Assembly: GCF_003634555.1 (NCBI RefSeq)
Contig: NZ_RBKS01000001.1
Span: forward strand, 1,240,001-1,304,000
Origin: Frondihabitans australicus
Lineage (GTDB): Bacteria > Actinomycetota > Actinomycetes > Actinomycetales > Microbacteriaceae
Reading direction: 5' to 3'
DNA length: 64,000 nt
Part shown: positions 10,717-19,966 of the stretch, one piece after another
Layout of the letters: the number at the start of each line of letters is the position of its first letter
Position numbering within the stretch: the stretch's first letter is position 1
Made by a program: the position numbers and the translations under genes
Notes under the pieces: generated by a model
What the model was told of the DNA's origin: nothing
What the model saw: only the letters and a program-made list of their open reading frames with translations
The model's database searches: none

Positions 10717-11463
10717 CTAGGAGCGCTCAACGCGCCAGCGGGCATACAGGGCACTCTGGTCGTCGATCAGCAGCTGCGTGAGCGCCAGCCGCGACGCGGG
10801 GAACCGCTCGGAGCCGAAGGCCGGCAGCCCCGAACCGATCACGACGGGCGACGTGGTGAGGCACAGCTCGTCGACGAGCCCCGCCTCGACGAACTGGCCG
10901 GCGAGCGAGGGGCCGCCCTCGCAGATGAGCGAGGTCATCCCGTGCGCATGCAGCGCCTCGACGATCGCGCGCGGCGACAGCCGCCCGTCGACGTCGGGCA
11001 CCACGAACACGGTCGCGTCGGCGGCGACGGTGCCGCCGAGCGACTCGTGCACGGTGTCGACGGCCGACGCGGGGCACAGCACGATGACTCGCTCGGCGAG
11101 ACTGTCGGCGATCCTGTGCCCGGAGAGATCGCCCGAGGAGGTGACGACGGCCAGCCGAGCCCGCGACGGCACACGATAGCCCTCCGCCCGGACACTCCGG
11201 GCGCCCACGACGACCGCGTCGGCGACGTCGCGAATGGCCTTCAGGATCGTGCGATCCGCCGGGTTCGACAGCGTGTCACTCGTGCCGTCGCTGCCGGCGG
11301 CATCGCCCGAGACAGCGGCGATGAGATTGATGCGCAGCCACGGGTCGGTCGGCGGGCGGTACCAGTCCTGCAGCGTCGCCGCGGTCTCGTCGGAGCCGAC
11401 GTCGAGGCTGGTCGACACGTCGGGCCCGGCGTCGGCGGAACGGTGCAGCAGGCGGATCTCCAC
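10717..11463 (-). CDS. RibD C-terminal / dihydrofolate-reductase-like pyrimidine reductase family protein
   Basis: Reductase of the RibD C-terminal fold, 248 aa. In riboflavin synthesis this fold reduces 5-amino-6-ribosylamino-uracil 5'-phosphate with NADPH. Family signs are WLRINLIAAVSGD near the start, VVGARSVRAEGYRVP in the middle and LICEGGPSLAGQFVEAGLVDELCL near the end. There is no deaminase domain and no neighbouring rib gene, so the substrate is not certain. GTG 11463 is preceded at six bases by TACGGT (minus, 11470-11475), leaderless geometry, with no ribosome site. Confidence 0.8.
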   Translation of the reverse strand: MEIRLLHRSADAGPDVSTSLDVGSDETAATLQDWYRPPTDPWLRINLIAAVSGDAAGSDGTSDTLSNPADRTILKAIRDVADAVVVGARSVRAEGYRVPSRARLAVVTSSGDLSGHRIADSLAERVIVLCPASAVDTVHESLGGTVAADATVFVVPDVDGRLSPRAIVEALHAHGMTSLICEGGPSLAGQFVEAGLVDELCLTTSPVVIGSGLPAFGSERFPASRLALTQLLIDDQSALYARWRVERS

Positions 11464-11487
11464 CAGAAGACCGTAGCGCGAGGCCGC

Positions 11488-11979
11488 TCAGGCCTGCGCC
11501 GGGCCCTGCGCCTTCTCGCCGATTTGGCGCTTGGCGCGCCCGAGGAGCGCGGTCATGCCGCGGATGCGAAGCGGGCTGACCGCCTCGACGAGCCCGATCG
11601 TCTGCGGGTAGTCAGCAGGAACGGCCAGCGCCTCGTCGACGGTGAGCCCGTCGAGCCCCTGCGCGACGATCGATGCGAACCCTCGGGTCGTCGGCGCCTC
11701 GCGCGGCGCCGTGGCGTACAGGTGCACCCGGTCGACGCCGGCCTCGTCGGGCGTGACCTCGGCGAAGATGAACACCGGCGACTGGCACTCGACCACCTGT
11801 TCGAGGAGGTCGGGGTGCTCGGCGTAGCGCTCCGGCAGCTCCGGCAGCTCGTTGGCGAACTCCAGCAGCAGCTGCAGACGGTCCTTCACGCCGAGGTCGA
11901 GGAAATCCTGGCGGATCTCTGCCAAGGCAGCGGGCAGGGCGGCCGCCGGCAGCGCGCCGGAGGCGGGGGAGTCGCTCAT
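11488..11979 (-). CDS. sufE: SufE family sulfur acceptor protein
   Basis: SufE-type protein that takes persulfide sulfur from a cysteine desulfurase and passes it to Fe-S assembly. 163 aa, normal length. The acceptor Cys lies in [10 protein letters not shown], and [17 protein letters not shown] is a typical C-terminal stretch. ATG 11979 overlaps the sulfurtransferase stop by four bases (ATGA). Pairing with a sulfurtransferase instead of sufS is common in actinobacteria and suggests this copy may move sulfur between the two proteins. Confidence 0.9.
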   Translation of the reverse strand: MSDSPASGALPAAALPAALAEIRQDFLDLGVKDRLQLLLEFANELPELPERYAEHPDLLEQVVECQSPVFIFAEVTPDEAGVDRVHLYATAPREAPTTRGFASIVAQGLDGLTVDEALAVPADYPQTIGLVEAVSPLRIRGMTALLGRAKRQIGEKAQGPAQA

Positions 11980-12908
11980 CGCGCCCCGGCGAGCACGGGC
12001 GCCGGTGCCTCGCCGGGCTCCGACCCGGTGACGATCGGCACGCGAACCGCCGAGCCCCACTCGGTCCACGAGCCGTCGTAGTTGCGCACGTTCTCGAAGC
12101 CGAGGAGGTGGTGCAGCACGAACCAGGTGTGGCTCGACCGCTCGCCGATCCGGCAGTAGGCGATGACGTCGTCGCCGTCCCTCAGGCCTGCGCCGTCGCG
12201 ATAGATCGCCGAGAGCTCGGCCACCGAGCGGAACGTGCCGTCTTCGGCCGCCGCCTTGCCCCACGGCACGTTCTGCGCGCTCGGGATGTGGCCGGCGCGC
12301 AGGGCGCCCTCCTCCGGGTACGCGGGCGCCGTGGTGCGAGAGCCGTCGAACTCCTCGGGGCTGCGCACGTCGATCAGCGGGCTGCCGAAGTGGGCGAGCA
12401 CGTCTTCCTTGAAGGCGCGCAGGGTCGAGTCGTCGCGCGTGAGCACAGCATAGGCCGCAGGAGCCGGCGACACCGCGTCCGTGGTGTACGCCCGGCCCTC
12501 CGCCTCCCACTTCGCGCGGCCGCCGTCGAGCAGCCGGACGTCCTGGTGCCCGAAGAGGCTGAGCACCCACAGGGCGTACGCCGCCCACCAGTTGTTCTTG
12601 TCGCCGTAGATCACCACGGTGGTGTCGGGCGTGATGCCGCGCTCGGCCATGAGCTCGGCGAAGCGCTCGGCCGACACGTAGTCGCGCAGCACCGGGTCGT
12701 TGAGGTCGGTGTGCCAGTCGAGCTTCACCGCGCCGGGGATGTGGCCGGTCTCGTAGAGCAGGACGTCCTCGTCCGACTCGACGACGACGAGCCCCGAACC
12801 GGGCGTCGCCGCCTGATCGAGGTGCTCGGCGAGCCACTCGGTCGTGACGAGGCGCTCGGGGTGCGCGTACTCGGCGAACTTCGGGTTCGGATCGCGGTCG
12901 ACGGTCAT
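11976..12908 (-). CDS. sseA: Thiosulfate/3-mercaptopyruvate sulfurtransferase (two-domain rhodanese)
   Basis: Two rhodanese domains, 310 aa. The N-terminal, non-catalytic one holds [14 protein letters not shown], and the C-terminal one carries the persulfide Cys in [15 protein letters not shown], an active-site loop with CRIGER. I start at ATG 12908 because a strong AGGAGG lies seven bases upstream; longer readings add about 27 residues of unlikely sequence. Translationally coupled to sufE downstream. Confidence 0.92.
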   Translation of the reverse strand: MTVDRDPNPKFAEYAHPERLVTTEWLAEHLDQAATPGSGLVVVESDEDVLLYETGHIPGAVKLDWHTDLNDPVLRDYVSAERFAELMAERGITPDTTVVIYGDKNNWWAAYALWVLSLFGHQDVRLLDGGRAKWEAEGRAYTTDAVSPAPAAYAVLTRDDSTLRAFKEDVLAHFGSPLIDVRSPEEFDGSRTTAPAYPEEGALRAGHIPSAQNVPWGKAAAEDGTFRSVAELSAIYRDGAGLRDGDDVIAYCRIGERSSHTWFVLHHLLGFENVRNYDGSWTEWGSAVRVPIVTGSEPGEAPAPVLAGAR

Positions 12909-13074
12909 GTTTCCTCCTGTCGTCGCCCTCGTGAGGCGAGAAGTGCGTGGCGTGCCCGGCGGTAAACTCCAAGAGCCGGTCACTCGCACAACGCTAGGCG
13001 CGCTCCGTCTATGCCGAGCAGGGCCCGTAAGACTCCGTCACATCTCTTTCCCGCCCGCAGAAAGGCGCCCCTGC

Positions 13075-14088
13075 ATGAGCAACGAGACGCAGGCCACCCC
13101 GACCGTCGTCTCGCTTCGCGACCGCACGCCCACCATCACGGCGGCCGAGATCGTCGCCCACCTCGTTCCCCCGAGGCAGTTCGACGGCGCCAGCCTCGAG
13201 AACTACCGGCCCGACCCCGAGTACCCCTCGCAGGCCGCCGCTGTGGAGGCCGTCCGTTCTTTCTCGACGGCGCAGGAGCCCGCGCGAGGCCTCTTCCGCA
13301 GAAAGTCCGCCCCGCGCTCGAAGCCCGGCCTCTACCTCGACGGCGGATTCGGCGTGGGCAAGACCCACCTCCTCGCCGCCCTCTGGCACCGGACGGACGG
13401 TGAAAAGTACTTCGGCACCTTCATCGAGTACACCGCGCTCGTCGGCGCGGTCGGCTACCAGGGCGCCGTCGCGCAGCTGAAGGGCGCGAAGCTCCTGTGC
13501 ATCGACGAGTTCGAGCTCGACGACCCGGGCGACACCATGATCATGACGCGCCTGCTCGGCGAGCTGGCCGACGGCGGCGCCCGCATGGCGGCGACGTCGA
13601 ACACCCCGCCGAACGCGCTCGGCGAGGGCCGGTTCGCGGCCGCGGACTTCCTCCGCGAGATCCAGGCGCTCTCGGGTCGCTTCGAGACGCTCCGGATCGA
13701 CGGCACCGACTACCGCCGTCGCGAGGTCGAGGCGCACGCCGTCGTCACCGGCGACCTCGACGCGGCCGTCGCCTCGGCCGACGGAACAGTCTCGGTCGAC
13801 GACTTCGACGCGGTGATCGAGCACCTCGCCACCGTGCACCCCTCGAAGTACGTCAAGCTGATCGACGGCGTCGACACGGTCGCCCTCCGCGGCGTGACCG
13901 CGCTGCGCGACCAGACCCAGGCGCTCCGCTTCGTGGCCTTCGTCGACCGTCTCTACGACGCCCAGGTGCGAGTCGTCGCGTCGGGGATCCCGCTCGACGA
14001 GGTGTTCGGGGCCGAGATGCTCGCGGGCGGATACCGCAAGAAGTACCTCCGGGCGATGTCGCGCCTGGTCGCCCTCACGCTGCTCTGA
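13075..14088 (+). CDS. zapE: Cell division protein ZapE (AFG1-like ATPase)
   Basis: P-loop ATPase of the ZapE/AFG1 family, 337 aa from ATG 13075 (AGAAAGG upstream). Walker A is GGFGVGKTHLL, Walker B is LLCIDEFELDD, and MAATSNTPPNALGEGRF is the sensor-like stretch. In proteobacteria ZapE acts on FtsZ; the actinobacterial role is less clear. An earlier start at 12844 would run across the divergent sulfurtransferase start and is rejected. A small hairpin follows the stop. Confidence 0.9.
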   Translation: MSNETQATPTVVSLRDRTPTITAAEIVAHLVPPRQFDGASLENYRPDPEYPSQAAAVEAVRSFSTAQEPARGLFRRKSAPRSKPGLYLDGGFGVGKTHLLAALWHRTDGEKYFGTFIEYTALVGAVGYQGAVAQLKGAKLLCIDEFELDDPGDTMIMTRLLGELADGGARMAATSNTPPNALGEGRFAAADFLREIQALSGRFETLRIDGTDYRRREVEAHAVVTGDLDAAVASADGTVSVDDFDAVIEHLATVHPSKYVKLIDGVDTVALRGVTALRDQTQALRFVAFVDRLYDAQVRVVASGIPLDEVFGAEMLAGGYRKKYLRAMSRLVALTLL

Positions 14089-14100
14089 CAGCGACACTGC

Positions 14101-14121
14101 GTCCTTGCCGGTCGGCAAGAC
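14101..14121 (+). terminator. Small hairpin after zapE
   Basis: GTCcTTGCCG-GT-CGGCAAGAC folds into a nine-pair stem with one bulged base, 12 bases after the zapE stop. There is no clear T-run, so terminator function is tentative. Confidence 0.4.
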
Positions 14122-14198
14122 TTCGAAGCGTGCAGACAGTCCGCTCGCGTCCGGGCCTCAGACTCGTGAAACACGTTGTTTACATAGACGCGATTCGT

Positions 14199-14214
14199 GT
14201 TACATCGGGGAAAC
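14199..14214 (+). promoter_or_regulatory. GlnR-type box upstream of amt
   Basis: GTTAC-ATCGGG-GAAAC matches the actinobacterial GlnR half-site pattern GTnAC-n6-GaAAC exactly and lies 130 bases before the ammonium transporter. A weaker related pair, GAAAC-ACGTTG-TTTAC, lies at 14168-14183. Nitrogen-limitation control of amt by GlnR is the expected role; binding is inferred. Confidence 0.6.
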
Positions 14215-14343
14215 ATTCGCGCACCTCCACTGAAACGTCCGACCGCCAGGATGACTGCATCCCGGGTCGACACCCCTCGACATGCCTGCACCGATCTCGA
14301 GCGCACCCGGAACCTGCACTGCACAACTGAGAGGTGACACCAG

Positions 14344-15636
14344 ATGTTCGACCAGGGCCAAACAGCCTACGTCTTGATCACGGCCGCCATGGTCCTGCTC
14401 ATGACGCCCGGCCTCGCCTTCTTCTACGGCGGCCTCGTCAAGGCCAAGTCCGTCATCAGCATGATGATGATGAGCTTCGGAGCGATCGGCCTCATCGCCG
14501 TGCTCTGGGTGCTCTACGGCTACTCCATCGCGTTCTCGAATTCCGGCACCCCCGGATTCCACGGCAAGGAGGGCGTCTTCAGCCTCGACACGGGCATGTT
14601 CAGCCTGAACTCGCTCGTCGACAACGCTCACTCGACCGCGGCCTCGGCCGGCAGCTACCCCGCTCTCGCCTTCGCCGCCTTCCAGGCCACGTTCGCGATC
14701 ATCACCGTCGCCCTCATCTCGGGCGCCATCGCCGACCGCGCGAAGTTCGGCGCCTGGATGGTCTTCGCCGGAGTGTGGGCCACCCTGGTCTACTTCCCGG
14801 TCGCCAACTGGGTGTTCAACCTCCCGACCAAGACCTCGACCGGTGGCTGGCTGGCCGCCAAGGGCCTGATCGACTTCGCGGGTGGTACCGCGGTGCACAT
14901 CGACGCAGGATCCGCGGGCCTCGCCCTCGCCCTCGTGCTCGGCCGCCGCGTCGGTTTCGCCAAGGGCGCGTACAAGCCGCACAACCCTCCCTTCGTGATG
15001 CTCGGCGCCGGCCTCCTCTGGTTCGGCTGGTTCGGCTTCAACGCCGGTTCGGAGCTGGGTGCTGACGGCACGGCCTCGATCGCCTTCATCAACACTCTCG
15101 CTGCTCCTGCCGCCGCGGTGCTCGGCTGGCTGATCGTGGAGAAGATCAAGGACGGCAAGGCCACCTCGGTCGGCGCCGCCTCGGGTGCTGTCACCGGCCT
15201 CGTCGCGATCACCCCGGCCTGTGCCGCTCTGACGCCGTTCTGGGGCATCGTGCTCGGCATCGTCTCGGGCGCCATCTGCTGCATCGCCATCGACCTGAAG
15301 TTCAAGCTCGGCTTCGACGACTCGCTCGACGTCGTGGGTGTCCACCTCGTCGGCGGCATCGTCGGCACGCTGTTCATCGGCTTCTTCTCGTACTCGACCA
15401 CGACCGCTCACCCCGGCGGCGTCGGCCTCATCTACGGCGGCGGCTTCGGCCAGCTCGGCATCCAGGCTCTGGCTGCGATCGTCGTCATGGTCTACTCCTT
15501 CGTCGGAGCGTTCGTGATCGGCTGGGTCATCCAGAAGACCATGGGCTTCCGCATCACGAACGAGGACGAGATCGCCGGCATCGACACGGCCGTGCACGGC
15601 GAGGAGGGCTACGTGCTCCTCGACGAGCGCGTCTAG
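14344..15636 (+). CDS. amt: Ammonium transporter (Amt/MEP/Rh family)
   Basis: Integral membrane ammonium channel/transporter, 430 aa, with about eleven hydrophobic segments. The N terminus (TAAMVLLMTPGLAFFYGGL) is typical, and the paired pore histidines fall in TAVHIDAGSAG and VGVHLVGGIVGT. Start ATG 14344 has GAGAGGTG eight bases upstream. It stands alone: a strong terminator follows and no glnK/glnD lies next to it, unlike many actinobacterial amt operons. An upstream GlnR-type box suggests induction under nitrogen limitation. Confidence 0.95.
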   Translation: MFDQGQTAYVLITAAMVLLMTPGLAFFYGGLVKAKSVISMMMMSFGAIGLIAVLWVLYGYSIAFSNSGTPGFHGKEGVFSLDTGMFSLNSLVDNAHSTAASAGSYPALAFAAFQATFAIITVALISGAIADRAKFGAWMVFAGVWATLVYFPVANWVFNLPTKTSTGGWLAAKGLIDFAGGTAVHIDAGSAGLALALVLGRRVGFAKGAYKPHNPPFVMLGAGLLWFGWFGFNAGSELGADGTASIAFINTLAAPAAAVLGWLIVEKIKDGKATSVGAASGAVTGLVAITPACAALTPFWGIVLGIVSGAICCIAIDLKFKLGFDDSLDVVGVHLVGGIVGTLFIGFFSYSTTTAHPGGVGLIYGGGFGQLGIQALAAIVVMVYSFVGAFVIGWVIQKTMGFRITNEDEIAGIDTAVHGEEGYVLLDERV

Positions 15637-15652
15637 CCTCACGGCACACGAC

Positions 15653-15686
15653 GAAGGGCCCCGCAGCGACAGCTGCGGGGCCCTTC
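15653..15686. terminator. Strong terminator between amt and the convergent monooxygenase
   Basis: Perfect 14-bp stem GAAGGGCCCCGCAG / CTGCGGGGCCCTTC with a six-base loop. It lies between two convergent genes, so it can serve both directions. Confidence 0.9.
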
Positions 15687-15698
15687 CCGTTGCGCGGG

Positions 15699-17123
15699 CT
15701 ACGCGGAGACGGACGCCTTGTCGGCGACGGAGCCGGTGGCCGTCGAACGGCTGCCGCCGAGCCGGAAGGAGGCGCCGCGGTGCTCCTGGGGCAGGCGGTC
15801 GCCGCGGCCGTGCAGCTTCTCGCGCAGCGACCCCTCCGCGTACTCCGTGGGGTACGAGCCGCGCACACGCAGCTCCGGGATCACGTGCTCGATGACGTCC
15901 TCCCAGGTGCCGGGCGTGACGGCGTAGGCGAGGTTGAATCCGTCGACGTCCGTGTCACGAACGAGCTGCTCGAGGTGGTCGGCGACTCGCGATCCTGAGC
16001 CCACGAAGATCGGCCCGAGCCCGCCGATGGCGCCGAACTTGGCAATGTCGCGCACCGTCCACTCGCGCCCTTCGAGCTTGGCCGACTCCGCGAAGTTCTC
16101 GAGCACCGACTGGATCGCGTTGCCCTGCACGTCGCCGACGGGCTGGTCGAGGTCGTACTGCGACAGGTCGATGCCGGTCCAGCCCGACATGAAGACGAGC
16201 GCCCCCTCCTCGCTGGCGTACTCGAGGTACTCGTCGTACTTCGCCTGCGCCTTCTCGTCGGTCTCGTCGGTGATGATCGTGAGCAGCGTGTAGATCTTCG
16301 CCGAGTACCGATCGCGGCCGGCGGCCTCGAGCGCGTCGCGGATCCGCTTCACGGTCGCGGCGAGCACCGGGGTCGTCGGCGCCGAGATGAAGATCGCCTC
16401 GGCGTTCTCGGCGGCGAACCGCACGCCGCGGGGCGACGCGCCGGCCTGGTAGATGACGGGGGAGCGCTGCACCGAGGGCTCCGACAGGTGGATCCCCGGC
16501 ACGGTGAAGTGATCGCCGCGGTGGCCGATCTCGTGGATCTTCGCAGGATCAGTGAAGACGCCGCCGTCGCGATCCTCCACCACCGCGTCGTCCTCCCACG
16601 ACCCCTCCCACAGCTTGTAGAGCACGTCGAGGTACTCGCTCGCGTGGTCGTAGCGCGCGTCGTGCTCGAGCTGGTCGTCGTGCCCCATGTTGCGCGCGGC
16701 GCTCGGAAGGTAGCCGGTGACGACGTTCCAGCCGACGCGACCCTTCGTCAGGTGGTCGAGCGTCGTCATCCTGCGGGCGAAGGGGTAGGGGTGCTCGTAC
16801 GAGGTGCCGGCGGTGACGCCGAAACCCAGATGCTTCGTGACGGCGGCCATGGCGCTCACCAGCAGCACCGGGTCGTTGACGGGGATCTGCGCGCCGTTGC
16901 GGATCGCGGCGACGTTGTTGCCGCCGTAGACGTCGTACGTCCCGAGCACGTCGGCGATGAAGATGCCGTCGAAGACGCCGCGCTCGAGCGTCTGGGCGAG
17001 GCTGGTCCAGTACTCGAGGTCGTTGTAGTGCCTCGACCGGTCGGCCGGGTGCCGCCACAGGCCGGAGGACTGGTGGGCGACGCAGTTCATGTCGAACGCG
17101 TTGAAGCGGATCTGTCGGGTCAT
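15699..17123 (-). CDS. LLM-class flavin-dependent monooxygenase (NtaA/SnaA/DszA type)
   Basis: FMN-dependent, two-component-type monooxygenase, 474 aa from ATG 17123 (AAGGA upstream). The NtaA/DszA subfamily is shown by ADRSRHYNDLEYWTSLAQ near residue 25, FIADVLGTYDVYGGN, then TLDHLTKGRVGWNVVTGYLPSAARN and HRGDHFTVPGIHLSEPSVQR. Relatives oxidise NTA/EDTA, sulfones or other small organics with reduced flavin from a partner reductase; no reductase is adjacent. It is the last gene behind metN-metI-metQ, so its substrate is probably imported by that system. Confidence 0.88.
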   Translation of the reverse strand: MTRQIRFNAFDMNCVAHQSSGLWRHPADRSRHYNDLEYWTSLAQTLERGVFDGIFIADVLGTYDVYGGNNVAAIRNGAQIPVNDPVLLVSAMAAVTKHLGFGVTAGTSYEHPYPFARRMTTLDHLTKGRVGWNVVTGYLPSAARNMGHDDQLEHDARYDHASEYLDVLYKLWEGSWEDDAVVEDRDGGVFTDPAKIHEIGHRGDHFTVPGIHLSEPSVQRSPVIYQAGASPRGVRFAAENAEAIFISAPTTPVLAATVKRIRDALEAAGRDRYSAKIYTLLTIITDETDEKAQAKYDEYLEYASEEGALVFMSGWTGIDLSQYDLDQPVGDVQGNAIQSVLENFAESAKLEGREWTVRDIAKFGAIGGLGPIFVGSGSRVADHLEQLVRDTDVDGFNLAYAVTPGTWEDVIEHVIPELRVRGSYPTEYAEGSLREKLHGRGDRLPQEHRGASFRLGGSRSTATGSVADKASVSA

Positions 17124-17202
17124 GGGGCTATCGTCCTTCGCTTGTCGGAGAAAGGCTCGTGGCCGCGTCACACGAGGTCACGCGGCCACGGTCCTCGGGG
17201 CG

Positions 17203-18141
17203 TCAGTTCGACGCGGCCTTCGCGTCGACGGGCAGCAGGATGCCCTTCTCGTCGGGGTCGGTCGCCAGGAACTTCTGCACGGCGGGGTCCTTGAACGCCT
17301 TGATGAGCTGCTGCACGTTGTGCGAGTGGAGGTACTTCGTGCCGACGGTGAGCTGCCCGGCGAACTCGTCGGGCGCCGGGGGAGCGTAGAGCTGCTCCTT
17401 CAGCGGGATTCCGGCGGCGAGGTAGTACTCGGTGTAGCCGACGGCGGCGTCGAGGTCGCCGAGCGAGCGGGACTGGGCGGCGAAGTCCAGCAGAGTGAAC
17501 TTCAGGTGCTTGGGGTTCGAGGCGATGTCGGCCGTCGTGGCGTAGCCCTTGTCGATGCCGGGCTTCAGCGTGATCAAGCCGGCGCGCTCCAGGATCCAGA
17601 GGCCCTGCGCCTCGTTCGCCGGGTCGGAGTAGAGCGAGATCGTCCCGCCGTCGGGGATCTCCTGCACCGACTTCCACTTCGCGCTCCACAGCCCGAAGCC
17701 CCAGCGGAACACCGGCGTCGCGGCGGTCTCCTGGAACGACGGGTTCGCCGTGAGCACCTGCTTGAGCCAGAGCCTGTGCTGGTACACCGTGCCGGCGACC
17801 TCGCCCTCGCTCACGGCCCGGTTGAGCGTGGTCGAGTCGGAGAGTCCTTTGAAGGCGACCTTGATGCCGTACTTCGGCGCGACGTTCTTCGCGACGTAGT
17901 CCACGAGCTTCTGCTCGGCCGAGTTGCCCTCGGCCGTGACGACGTAGAGCGTCGCCCCCTTCGTGTCGTTGGCGGAGGCCGTGGGGATGAGGCGCGGCAC
18001 GGTGAGGCCCGCGGCGACGGCCACGACGGCGACGGCGGCTCCTGCGATCCAGGGCCAGCGGCGGCGGCGCTTCAGGGCGAAGCCGTGGTCGTCGGCAGAG
18101 GCGGCGGGCGTGGCGGGCGAGGTGGGGGTGGTGTCAGGCAT
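17203..18141 (-). CDS. metQ: MetQ/NlpA-family substrate-binding protein, membrane-anchored
   Basis: Periplasm-side binding component of a MetNIQ-type importer, 312 aa. The NlpA fold is visible from GATLYVVTAEGNSAEQKLVDYVA onward, with YQHRLWLKQVL and SLYSDPANEAQGLWILERAGLI. The N terminus is unusual: a Pro/Thr/Ala-rich tail of ~24 residues, an Arg cluster, then one hydrophobic segment (WIAGAAVAVVAVAAGL) and no lipobox Cys, so it is held by a transmembrane anchor. Ligand unknown; methionine or another organosulfur compound is the family expectation. Confidence 0.85.
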   Translation of the reverse strand: MPDTTPTSPATPAASADDHGFALKRRRRWPWIAGAAVAVVAVAAGLTVPRLIPTASANDTKGATLYVVTAEGNSAEQKLVDYVAKNVAPKYGIKVAFKGLSDSTTLNRAVSEGEVAGTVYQHRLWLKQVLTANPSFQETAATPVFRWGFGLWSAKWKSVQEIPDGGTISLYSDPANEAQGLWILERAGLITLKPGIDKGYATTADIASNPKHLKFTLLDFAAQSRSLGDLDAAVGYTEYYLAAGIPLKEQLYAPPAPDEFAGQLTVGTKYLHSHNVQQLIKAFKDPAVQKFLATDPDEKGILLPVDAKAASN

Positions 18142-18182
18142 GGCTGTGCTCCAGGAGGGTGGGGAGAGGGAGGAAAGAGGTG

Positions 18183-18914
18183 TCAGGAGGCGGCGGGGGT
18201 GAGCCGCCGGGCGAGGCGATCGCCCGTGAGCTGGACGACGATCACGAGGGCGACGAGCACGATGATCGTGGCGAGCATGACTCGCGTGTCGAACCGCTGG
18301 TAGCCGTACGTCACGGCGACGTAGCCGATGCCGCCAGCGCCGATCGTTCCGGCGATCGCGGAGTACTCGATCATCGCGATCGTGTTGATGGTGAGGCCGC
18401 CGACGAGCGCCGGGATCGCCTCGGCGAGCTGCGCGGTGCGGACGATCTGCAGACGTGACGCGCCCGAGGCCCGGGCCACGCGGGTGTACTCGGCGGGCAC
18501 CGCGCGGAGCGAGTTCTCGACGATGCGGCTGAAGAACGCGATGCCGGCGAGAGACATGGGCACGATCGCCGCCGGGATCCCGATGTTCGTGCCGGTGACG
18601 AACTGCGTGAACGGGATGATGGCGGCCATCAGGATCAGGAACGGCAGCGACCGACCGAGGCTCACCACCCAGCCCACCGCGGCGTGCAGCGCACGGTGCT
18701 CGTAGAGCCCGCCCGGGCCCGAGTTGTGCACGAGGGCGCCGAGCGGCACGCCGACGACGACGACGATCGCCATGGTGATGCCGACCATGACGATGGTCGC
18801 GCCGAGGGCGGGGAGGATGAGGCCGGCGATCTGGTCGAGCGGCACCCGGACCTCGCCGATCTCACCCGCCAGCGCGGAGACAGCGGGCAGGGCGACGGTG
18901 GTGAGAGTGCTCAT
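18183..18914 (-). CDS. metI: MetI-type ABC transporter permease
   Basis: Inner-membrane permease, 243 aa, with about five transmembrane segments. The EAA-type loop is ARASGASRLQIVRTAQLAEAIPALVGG, typical of MetI. ATG 18914 overlaps the metN stop by four bases, so ATPase and permease are translationally coupled. The stop is 41 bases before metQ, which has its own GGAG site. Confidence 0.92.
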   Translation of the reverse strand: MSTLTTVALPAVSALAGEIGEVRVPLDQIAGLILPALGATIVMVGITMAIVVVVGVPLGALVHNSGPGGLYEHRALHAAVGWVVSLGRSLPFLILMAAIIPFTQFVTGTNIGIPAAIVPMSLAGIAFFSRIVENSLRAVPAEYTRVARASGASRLQIVRTAQLAEAIPALVGGLTINTIAMIEYSAIAGTIGAGGIGYVAVTYGYQRFDTRVMLATIIVLVALVIVVQLTGDRLARRLTPAAS

Positions 18915-19966
18915 GCGACGGGCTCCAGGGTGGTGGCGGGGGTGGCGGGCTCGTCAGCGGCGGCCTGTGCAGCCGCTTCCGTTCCTGGGGAGGGCGACGC
19001 GAGGGCCAGGCCGAGGCGACCCAGCGACTCCTGCGCCCGTGACCTCGCGGCGACGGGCACGCCGATGGTGGCCCGGCCGATGGTCGTGCCGTCGACGACC
19101 TCGATCGTGGCGGCGAGCAGCGAGACGGGCGCCCCGAGCTCCGCGCCGAGGCGGGCCGGCCAGTCGCCGGGCACCGTGGCCGAGGCGTAGACGAGTTCGA
19201 GGGCCGTGTCTCCGGTGGCGGGAGCGGCGGCGGCGCGGGGCGGTTGGAGGTCTCGGCCGAGTCGGCTGCCCGGATCCTGCAGCAGATCGACGACGTGGCC
19301 CGACTCGGTGAAGCGCCCGTGCTCGAGCCGCGCGACCGTGTCGGCGACCTGCCGGACGACGTCCATCTCGTGCGTGATGAGCAGCACCGAGAGGTCGAGC
19401 TCGTCGCGCAGGGTCGACAGCAGGCGCAGGATGCTCGTGGTCGAGTCGGGATCGAGCCCCGAGGTGGCCTCGTCGGCGAGCAGCACCCTCGGGCGAAGGG
19501 CGAGAGCACGCGCGATCCCGACGCGCTGCCGCTGGCCGCCCGAGAGCTCGTGCGGATACGCCGCCGCCCGGTCGCCGAGCCCCACGCGGTCGAGGAGCTC
19601 GGCGACGCGGCGCTCCTTGTCGGCCTTCGTGACGCCGAGGTACTCCAGCGGCAGCGCGACGTTCTGCGCGGCGGTGCGGCGCGAGAACAGGCCGTCGGTC
19701 TGGAAGACGGTGCCGATCCGGCGGCGTGCGTCGCGGAGGCCGGTCTCGTCGGCACGGGTCAGGTCGACGCCGTCGACCTCGACGGAGCCCGACGTCGGTC
19801 GCTCGAGGAGGGCGATGGCGGCGGCGAGCGTCGACTTGCCCGCACCGGACGCCCCCACGACCGCGGCGATCTCGCCCCGCTCGACGACGAGGTCGAGACG
19901 GTCGAGCACGGTGGTCGTGCGGCCTGCCCTGGCGAAGGTCTTCGTCAGCTGGTGGATTCGGATCAT
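18911..19966 (-). CDS. metN: MetN-type ABC transporter ATP-binding protein with NIL domain
   Basis: ATPase of the MetNIQ-like importer, 351 aa. Walker A GASGAGKSTLA, signature LSGGQRQRVGIARAL, Walker B VLLADEATSGLD, H-loop LLITHEMD. The C-terminal ~90 residues hold a NIL domain, which in MetN senses intracellular ligand, before a Pro/Ala-rich tail. I choose ATG 19966: TACGGT (minus, 19974-19979) lies seven bases before it and no ribosome site is present, fitting a leaderless transcript. A GTG at 20017 with GGAG is an alternative. Confidence 0.9.
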   Translation of the reverse strand: MIRIHQLTKTFARAGRTTTVLDRLDLVVERGEIAAVVGASGAGKSTLAAAIALLERPTSGSVEVDGVDLTRADETGLRDARRRIGTVFQTDGLFSRRTAAQNVALPLEYLGVTKADKERRVAELLDRVGLGDRAAAYPHELSGGQRQRVGIARALALRPRVLLADEATSGLDPDSTTSILRLLSTLRDELDLSVLLITHEMDVVRQVADTVARLEHGRFTESGHVVDLLQDPGSRLGRDLQPPRAAAAPATGDTALELVYASATVPGDWPARLGAELGAPVSLLAATIEVVDGTTIGRATIGVPVAARSRAQESLGRLGLALASPSPGTEAAAQAAADEPATPATTLEPVA

